Source: an uncultured Phenylobacterium sp.
Lineage (GTDB): Bacteria; Pseudomonadota; Alphaproteobacteria; Caulobacterales; Caulobacteraceae
Assembly (NCBI GenBank): GCA_945952175.1
Contig: CAMFHW010000010.1
Span: 1-20,181 of the forward strand
Length of the DNA stretch: 20,181 bases
Reading direction: 5' to 3'
Shown here: one piece after another, positions 16,366-20,181 of the stretch
Numbering within the stretch: position 1 is the stretch's first letter
Layout of the letters: each line of letters begins with the position of its first letter
The notes under the pieces: model-generated
Told to the model about the DNA's origin: nothing
Database searches by the model: none
Seen by the model: only the letters and a program-made list of their open reading frames with translations
Made by a program: the position numbers and the translations under genes

Positions 16366-17236
16366 GCCGGGCCCGGCGCGGCCGCGGAAGGGATTCAGGG
16401 CCATGCTGCGCCGTTGGCTGGGCGAGCCCGAACCCTCGCCCCAGACCGCCGCCGAGGCCCTGGCGGAATCCATCGGCGGTCGGCTGGTCGACCAGGCCCA
16501 GGCCTTCCAGACCCTGCGGGTCGAGGACGTGATGACGCCGCGCGCCGACATCGTCGCGGTGGAGCTGTCCTGCCCTTTTTCCGGCCTGGTCGAGCGCTTC
16601 ATCGAGGCCGAACACTCGCGCATGCCGATCTATCGCGAGACGCTCGACGACCCGGTGGGCGTGGTCCACGTCAAGGACGTGTTCAAGCTCATGGCCGGCC
16701 CCGAGAAGGGCAAGGCCAGGAAGCCCGGCCCCGACGACCTGATCCTGCAGAAGCTGCGCCGCGACGCTCTCTATGTGCCGGCCTCCATGCGCGCGGCGGA
16801 CCTCCTGCTGCGCATGCAGTCCTCGCGCACCCACATGGCCCTGGTGATCGACGAGTTCGGCGGCACAGACGGCCTGGTCACCCTGGAGGACCTGGTCGAG
16901 GCCGTGGTCGGCGAGATCGACGACGAGCATGACGAGGCCCAGGCCGCCGGCGTGGTCGCCCGGCCCGGCGGTGTGTTCGAGGCCGTGGCCCGCGCGCCGC
17001 TGGAGGAGCTGGAGACCGCGGTCGGTCGCGCCCTCGCCCCGCCGGACCTCGACGAGGAGATCGACACGGTCGGCGGCCTGGTCACCGCGCTCGCCGGTCG
17101 TGTGCCGCAGCGCGGCGAGGTGATTCCCCATCCGGACGGCTTCGAGCTGCAGGTGCTGGACGCCGATCCGCGCCGGGTGAAGCGGGTGCGGCTGCGGCCG
17201 GCTCCGATTCCGCCCGCCCCCGATCCCATCGTCTGA
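16349..17236 (+). CDS. CorC/HlyC-type CBS-domain protein
   Basis: Protein of 295 residues from ATG 16349, with GGGGAG close ahead (16340-16345); an in-frame ATG at 16328 would add seven residues and a longer overlap with ybeY. There are no membrane segments: an N-terminal charged linker, then VEDVMTPRADIVAVE opening a pair of CBS domains (about 55-190; includes HSRMPIYRETLDDPVGVVHVKDVF and ALVIDEFGGTDGLVTLEDLVEAVVGEI), then a C-terminal CorC_HlyC domain (about 205-290, EEIDTVGGLVTALAGRVPQRGEV). It is the soluble relative of DUF21/CNNM magnesium-cobalt exporters, linked in enterobacteria to Mg/Co efflux; CBS pairs usually bind adenine nucleotides. The place between ybeY and lnt is conserved in many proteobacteria, suggesting an envelope or ribosome-linked role. 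One base separates it from lnt. Confidence 0.9.
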   Translation: MANSDEPGPARPRKGFRAMLRRWLGEPEPSPQTAAEALAESIGGRLVDQAQAFQTLRVEDVMTPRADIVAVELSCPFSGLVERFIEAEHSRMPIYRETLDDPVGVVHVKDVFKLMAGPEKGKARKPGPDDLILQKLRRDALYVPASMRAADLLLRMQSSRTHMALVIDEFGGTDGLVTLEDLVEAVVGEIDDEHDEAQAAGVVARPGGVFEAVARAPLEELETAVGRALAPPDLDEEIDTVGGLVTALAGRVPQRGEVIPHPDGFELQVLDADPRRVKRVRLRPAPIPPAPDPIV

Positions 17237-17237
17237 C

Positions 17238-18821
17238 GTGAACGCCTGGCTCGCCCGCCTCCTGGCGCTGGCCTCGGGCCTCGCCGCCGCGCTCGCCTTC
17301 CCGCCGTTCGGCGTCCTGCCCGGCCTGCTGGGCTATGCGCTCATGCTGCGCCTGGTCGACACCGACGGGCGGCGGCCGCGCCGCTCGGCCTTCTTCCGCG
17401 GGTGGCTGGCCGGTGTCGGCTATTTCGGCCTGGGCGTCGGCTGGATCACCGAGCCCTTCATGGTCGACGCAGCCGAGCAGGGCTGGATGGCGCCCTTCGC
17501 CCTGTTGCTGATGGCCGGGGGCCTGGCCCTGTTCTGGGGATTCGCGGCGCTGGTCTTCCGCCTCGTCCGCGCGCCCGGCTGGACCCGCCTGCTGGCGTTC
17601 GCCGCGTCGCTCTCGGCCTTCGAGTGGCTGCGTGGCCACGTCTTCACCGGCTTCCCCTGGAACCTGCCCGGCGAGACCTGGGCGGCCGGCTCCGCCCCGT
17701 CCCAGACCGCCGCCCTCATCGGCGCCTATGGCCTGACCTTCGTGACGGTGGCCGTGGCCGCCGCCCCGGCCCTGCTGTTCGATCCCGTCTCCCGCCGCGC
17801 CCGCATTCTTGTCGCCGGTCTGGCGCTGGCGGTGCTCGGCGGCCTCTACGGCTACGGCGGCTGGCGGTTGGCCCATGCCGCCCCGTCCTCGCCGAACGCC
17901 CCGCTGGTTCGCGTCGTCCAGGCCAATATCGACCAGAAGGAGAAGTGGAAGCCGGAGAATCTGCCCCAGGTCTTCGCCACCTATCGCCGGCTCACCACCC
18001 AGCCGGCCGCCGCGACGCCCGACCTCGTGGTCTGGCCGGAGGGGGCCCTGCCGGCGGTGATCGACGACCTGCTCTATCCGGGCAGCCCCTATCTCACCGG
18101 CCTGGTCGACGATCTGCGCCCCGGCCAGACCCTGATGATGGGCGCCAATCGCGCGGGCCTCGGGCCGAAGGGCAAGGTCGCCTATTACAACAGCCTGATC
18201 GCCTTCCGCCGCGAACCGGGGCCCGGCGGCCTGCGCGTCACGGGAATCTACGACAAGCACCGCCTGGTCCCCTTCGGCGAGTTCCTGCCGTTCGGCGAGC
18301 TCGCCACGCGCTGGGGGATCCGCAGCCTGGTCCATATGCCCGAGGACTTCACGCCGGGCCCCGATCCGCGTCCGCTGACCCCGCTCGGCCTGCCGGCGGT
18401 CCAGCCGCTGATCTGCTACGAGGCCCTGTTCCCGCGCTTCGCCGACGGGGCCGCCGCCGGCGCCGGCCACCGCGCCGCCTGGCTGCTCAACGTCTCCAAC
18501 GACGCGTGGTTCGGTCAGACCAGCGGCCCCTGGCAGCACCTGAACATCGCCGGCTACCGCGCCATCGAGGCCGGCCTGCCCCTGGTGCGCGCCACGCCGA
18601 CCGGCGTCAGCGCCGTACTCGACGCCTACGGACGCGCCGTCGACGGCAAACGGCTCAAACTGGGGCAGGAAGGGGTCATCGATGCGCGCCTTCCGGCGGC
18701 CTTGCCATCGACAACTTACTCGAAGCGCGGTGAAATATTTCTGGCTGCGGCCCTGCTTCTCTCTCTCGTACTGGCCGCCCTCCAACACAGGTTGACACCG
18801 CGTCCCCCATCCCAGGGATAG
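17238..18821 (+). CDS. lnt: Apolipoprotein N-acyltransferase
   Basis: Protein of 527 residues (E. coli 512) from GTG 17238, one base after the preceding stop. It adds the third acyl chain to the N-terminal cysteine of lipoproteins in the inner membrane, the last step of lipoprotein maturation. The N-terminal half has about six membrane segments, including LAFPPFGVLPGLLGYAL and the conserved FEWLRGHVFTGFPWNLPG. The periplasmic nitrilase domain (about 225-490) keeps the catalytic triad: E268 (WPEGALP), K340 (YDKHRLVPFGEF) and C393 (LICYEALFP), and then NVSNDAWFG and RATPTGVSAVLD. A last membrane segment closes the protein. The lipoprotein at 3453-4040 is one possible substrate in this window. 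It ends four bases before the XRE regulator gene. Confidence 0.97.
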   Translation: MNAWLARLLALASGLAAALAFPPFGVLPGLLGYALMLRLVDTDGRRPRRSAFFRGWLAGVGYFGLGVGWITEPFMVDAAEQGWMAPFALLLMAGGLALFWGFAALVFRLVRAPGWTRLLAFAASLSAFEWLRGHVFTGFPWNLPGETWAAGSAPSQTAALIGAYGLTFVTVAVAAAPALLFDPVSRRARILVAGLALAVLGGLYGYGGWRLAHAAPSSPNAPLVRVVQANIDQKEKWKPENLPQVFATYRRLTTQPAAATPDLVVWPEGALPAVIDDLLYPGSPYLTGLVDDLRPGQTLMMGANRAGLGPKGKVAYYNSLIAFRREPGPGGLRVTGIYDKHRLVPFGEFLPFGELATRWGIRSLVHMPEDFTPGPDPRPLTPLGLPAVQPLICYEALFPRFADGAAAGAGHRAAWLLNVSNDAWFGQTSGPWQHLNIAGYRAIEAGLPLVRATPTGVSAVLDAYGRAVDGKRLKLGQEGVIDARLPAALPSTTYSKRGEIFLAAALLLSLVLAALQHRLTPRPPSQG

Positions 18822-18822
18822 A
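18792..18822 (+). promoter_or_regulatory. Possible internal promoter before the XRE regulator
   Basis: A perfect TTGACA (18792-18797) lies in the last codons of lnt. The best -10-like hexamer, GATAGA (18817-18822), is 19 bases away, only four bases before the ATG of the regulator, so a message from here would be leaderless or start just inside the gene. The spacing is poor and a chance match is possible. Confidence 0.25.
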
Positions 18823-18825
18823 GAT

Positions 18826-19266
18826 ATGTCCAAGGACTCCGAAGCGGACCGCGCGCCCAATCCGGTCGATCTGCACGTGGGGCTTCGCATCCGCCTGCGC
18901 CGGCGCGAGCTGGGCGTCAGCCAGGAGAAGCTGGCGGACTCCATCGGGCTCACCTTCCAGCAGGTCCAGAAGTACGAACGCGCCGCCAACCGGGTCTCGG
19001 CCTCCAAGCTGTGGGAGATGGCCCGGGCGCTGAAGACGTCCATCGCCTATTTCTTCGAGGGCCTGGGCGATCCCGGCCGCAACGATCCCGAGCCCGAAGG
19101 TCCCCCGCCGGGCCACGCCTTCCTGCTCACCCCCGAGGGGCTGGAGCTCGCCGCCGCCTTCCCGCGCATCAAGAAGGCCCGCGTCCGCCGCCGCGTTCTC
19201 GACCTCGTCCGCGCCATGGTCGAGGAGGAGGAGCAGGAGGCCGCCGAGGCGTCGAAAGACGCCTGA
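18826..19266 (+). CDS. XRE/Cro-CI-type helix-turn-helix regulator conserved beside metK
   Basis: Protein of 146 residues; ATG 18826 with an AGGGATAGAG stretch ahead. The HTH_3 domain is at about residues 17-78: LHVGLRIRLRRRELGVSQEKLADSIGLTFQQVQKYERAANRVSASKLWEMARAL, cited here only as the usual pattern of five helices (key residues Q33, Q46-Q48, Y50, E51). It is followed by IAYFFEGL, a motif shared by many alphaproteobacterial regulators of this type. The tail is charged and helical (RVRRRVLDLVRAM, then glutamate-rich), possibly for dimerisation. No signal-binding domain is seen. An XRE gene at this place between lnt and metK also occurs in rhizobia, where I recall it as phrR, a pH/stress-induced gene. 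Target genes are unknown; metK, 107 bases downstream, is an obvious candidate. Confidence 0.9.
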   Translation: MSKDSEADRAPNPVDLHVGLRIRLRRRELGVSQEKLADSIGLTFQQVQKYERAANRVSASKLWEMARALKTSIAYFFEGLGDPGRNDPEPEGPPPGHAFLLTPEGLELAAAFPRIKKARVRRRVLDLVRAMVEEEEQEAAEASKDA

Positions 19267-19280
19267 GCGTCCAGCGCCGC

Positions 19281-19308
19281 TTGCGGCATATAAAGATTCC
19301 TTTATAGG
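19281..19308 (+). promoter_or_regulatory. Candidate metK promoter
   Basis: TTGCGG (19281-19286) and TATAGG (19303-19308) are spaced by 16 bases in the gap between the XRE gene and metK. The palindrome described separately covers the spacer and the -10 box, so the two signals support each other: a repressor there would block polymerase. Confidence 0.4.
19287..19308. promoter_or_regulatory. Perfect palindrome upstream of metK, probable SahR-type operator
   Basis: TATAAAG (19289-19295) and CTTTATA (19300-19306) are perfect inverted repeats with a 4-base spacer ATTC, in an otherwise GC-rich region. From memory, the ArsR-family repressor SahR controls SAM-cycle genes, metK among them, in alphaproteobacteria through AT-rich palindromes containing ATAAAG/CTTTAT. 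The match to that motif is by recollection, the symmetry is directly visible. Confidence 0.6.
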
Positions 19309-19329
19309 TTTCGGCCTGCTATCGACCCG

Positions 19330-19347
19330 GCGCGCGGCGACGCGCGC
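19330..19347 (+). other. GC-rich leader hairpin with GNRA loop before metK
   Basis: GCGCGCG (19330-19336) can pair with CGCGCGC (19341-19347) around a GCGA tetraloop (19337-19340), a GNRA loop, in the predicted 5' leader, 26 bases ahead of the TTG start. It is too small to be a known SAM riboswitch on its own; chance formation in GC-rich DNA is possible. Confidence 0.35.
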
Positions 19348-19373
19348 GGTCATGCCTCTTCCGGAGCCATCCC

Positions 19374-20181
19374 TTGAGCCGTTCCAGCTACATCTTCACC
19401 AGCGAAAGCGTGTCCGAAGGCCATCCCGACAAGGTCGCCGACCGGATTTCCGACACCGTCGTCGACGCCTTCCTCTCGGTCGAGCCTGAGGCCCGCGTGG
19501 CCTGCGAAACCCTGGTGACCACCAACCGCATCGTGCTGGCGGGCGAAGTTCGCGCGGCGAAACCCGGCGCCTCCAAGGACGAGAACAAGAAGCTCACCAA
19601 GGAGATCGTCGGCTCCCTGGAGCCCAAGGTCCGCGCCGCCATCAAGGACATCGGCTACGAGCAGAAGGGCTTCCACTGGCAGAAGGCGAAATACGCCTGC
19701 CACCTGCACGCCCAGTCGGCCCACATCGCCCAGGGTGTCGATTCCTCGGAGAAGAAGGACGAGGGCGCCGGCGACCAGGGCATCATGTTCGGCTACGCCT
19801 GCGACGAGACCCCGGCCCTGATGCCGGCCACCCTGCAGTATTCGCACGACATCCTGCGCAAGCTGTCGGAAGTCCGCCATTCGGGCGAATGCTCGGTGCT
19901 GGAGCCCGACGCCAAGAGCCAGGTCACCCTGCTCTACGAGGACGGCCGTCCGGTCGAGGTGCTGCAGATCGTCGTCTCGACCCAGCACAAGAAGCGCATC
20001 GGCCTGCACTCGGCCACGCCCAAGCGCATCAAGGACGTCATCCGTCCCTATGTGGAGAGCGTCTTCCCGGCGGGCCTGATCACCAAGAAGACCAAGTGGC
20101 ACGTCAACCCGACCGGCCGCTTCGAGATCGGCGGCCCGGACGGCGACGCCGGCCTCACGGGCCGCAAGATCATCGTCGACA
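19374..20181 (+). CDS. metK: S-adenosylmethionine synthetase (3' end cut off)
   Basis: The first 269 residues of about 400 are present; the frame is open to the right edge. MetK makes SAM from methionine and ATP in the cytoplasm. The start is TTG 19374 (MSRSSYIFTSESVSEGHPDK), with GGAG at 19363-19366 seven bases ahead; no in-frame ATG lies nearby. Conserved blocks are SEGHPDKVADRISD (residues 11-24, ATP/methionine site), the signature GAGDQGIMFGYA from residue 131, and HSATPKRIKD and NPTGRFEIGGPDGDAGLTGRKIIVD near the edge. The insertion around residues 60-110 (KPGASKDENKK, FHWQKAKYACHLHAQSAHI) is typical of alphaproteobacterial MetK. It probably has its own promoter and operator (19281-19308). 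In relatives, trmB often follows, beyond this window. Confidence 0.97.
   Translation, partial: MSRSSYIFTSESVSEGHPDKVADRISDTVVDAFLSVEPEARVACETLVTTNRIVLAGEVRAAKPGASKDENKKLTKEIVGSLEPKVRAAIKDIGYEQKGFHWQKAKYACHLHAQSAHIAQGVDSSEKKDEGAGDQGIMFGYACDETPALMPATLQYSHDILRKLSEVRHSGECSVLEPDAKSQVTLLYEDGRPVEVLQIVVSTQHKKRIGLHSATPKRIKDVIRPYVESVFPAGLITKKTKWHVNPTGRFEIGGPDGDAGLTGRKIIVD

Noticed and set aside
17082..19043. 653-codon open frame on the minus strand across lnt and the XRE gene
   Set aside because: It is antisense to clearly conserved genes, its product is Arg/Gly/Gln-rich with no recognisable domain, and long shadow frames are expected at this GC content.
19267..19373. SAM-responsive riboswitch ahead of metK
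   Set aside because: I could not fit the SAM-II, SAM-V or SAM/SAH consensus pseudoknots to this leader; only one small hairpin is visible, and the palindrome fits a protein operator better.

Overview
The DNA is very GC-rich, with a strong third-position GC bias, and carries a housekeeping gene order (tsaB-rimI-fur-miaB-phoH-ybeY-corC-lnt-XRE regulator-metK) that I know from alphaproteobacteria. Together with a CC0125/CC1285-type lipoprotein, an alphaproteobacterial-type Fur without its zinc cysteines, and intergenic palindromes of alphaproteobacterial style, this points to a chromosomal segment from the Caulobacterales (Caulobacter/Phenylobacterium-like). The assignment rests on recognition, not on a database search.

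Layout. 1-755: 3' part of a saccharopine-dehydrogenase-like oxidoreductase (+). 858-3239: a membrane MHYT-PAS-GGDEF-EAL cyclic-di-GMP enzyme (+). 3261-3428: a palindromic repeat. 3453-6433, all minus: a lipoprotein, a membrane hybrid histidine kinase and a MAPEG protein. 6572-6778: a tiny KTSC protein (+), convergent with argG (minus) and sharing its stop-codon bases. 8082-10372, minus: the potassium transporter kup and a translationally coupled small membrane protein, ending in a probable terminator. From 10561 to the right edge every gene is on the plus strand: an Rrf2 regulator, an Nfu Fe-S carrier, a second copy of the palindromic repeat, tsaB-rimI, fur, a different palindrome, then the tight string miaB-phoH-ybeY-corC-lnt-XRE regulator, and metK, which is cut by the window edge.

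How the genes fit together. The right half is a translation and Fe-S/SAM block. TsaB (t6A) and MiaB (ms2i6A) both modify tRNA position 37. Nfu can supply Fe-S clusters to enzymes such as MiaB, MetK makes the SAM that MiaB consumes, YbeY and RimI act on the ribosome or rRNA, and Fur and the Rrf2 protein are candidate iron, Fe-S or stress regulators. Six genes in this half (rimI, fur, phoH, ybeY, lnt, metK) appear to start with GTG or TTG, and several overlap their neighbour's stop codon. The left half is signalling and envelope: a c-di-GMP enzyme, a hybrid kinase, a lipoprotein and a MAPEG protein.

I found no phage, insertion sequence, CRISPR array, tRNA or rRNA, and no convincing new multi-gene system. 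The items most worth a second look are the perfect operator-like palindrome before metK, the conserved orphan XRE regulator beside it, the small membrane protein coupled to kup, and the two families of intergenic palindromes. No stretch over 300 bases lacks a gene; the longest gaps (about 190-225 bases) are described under the repeats and regulatory entries.
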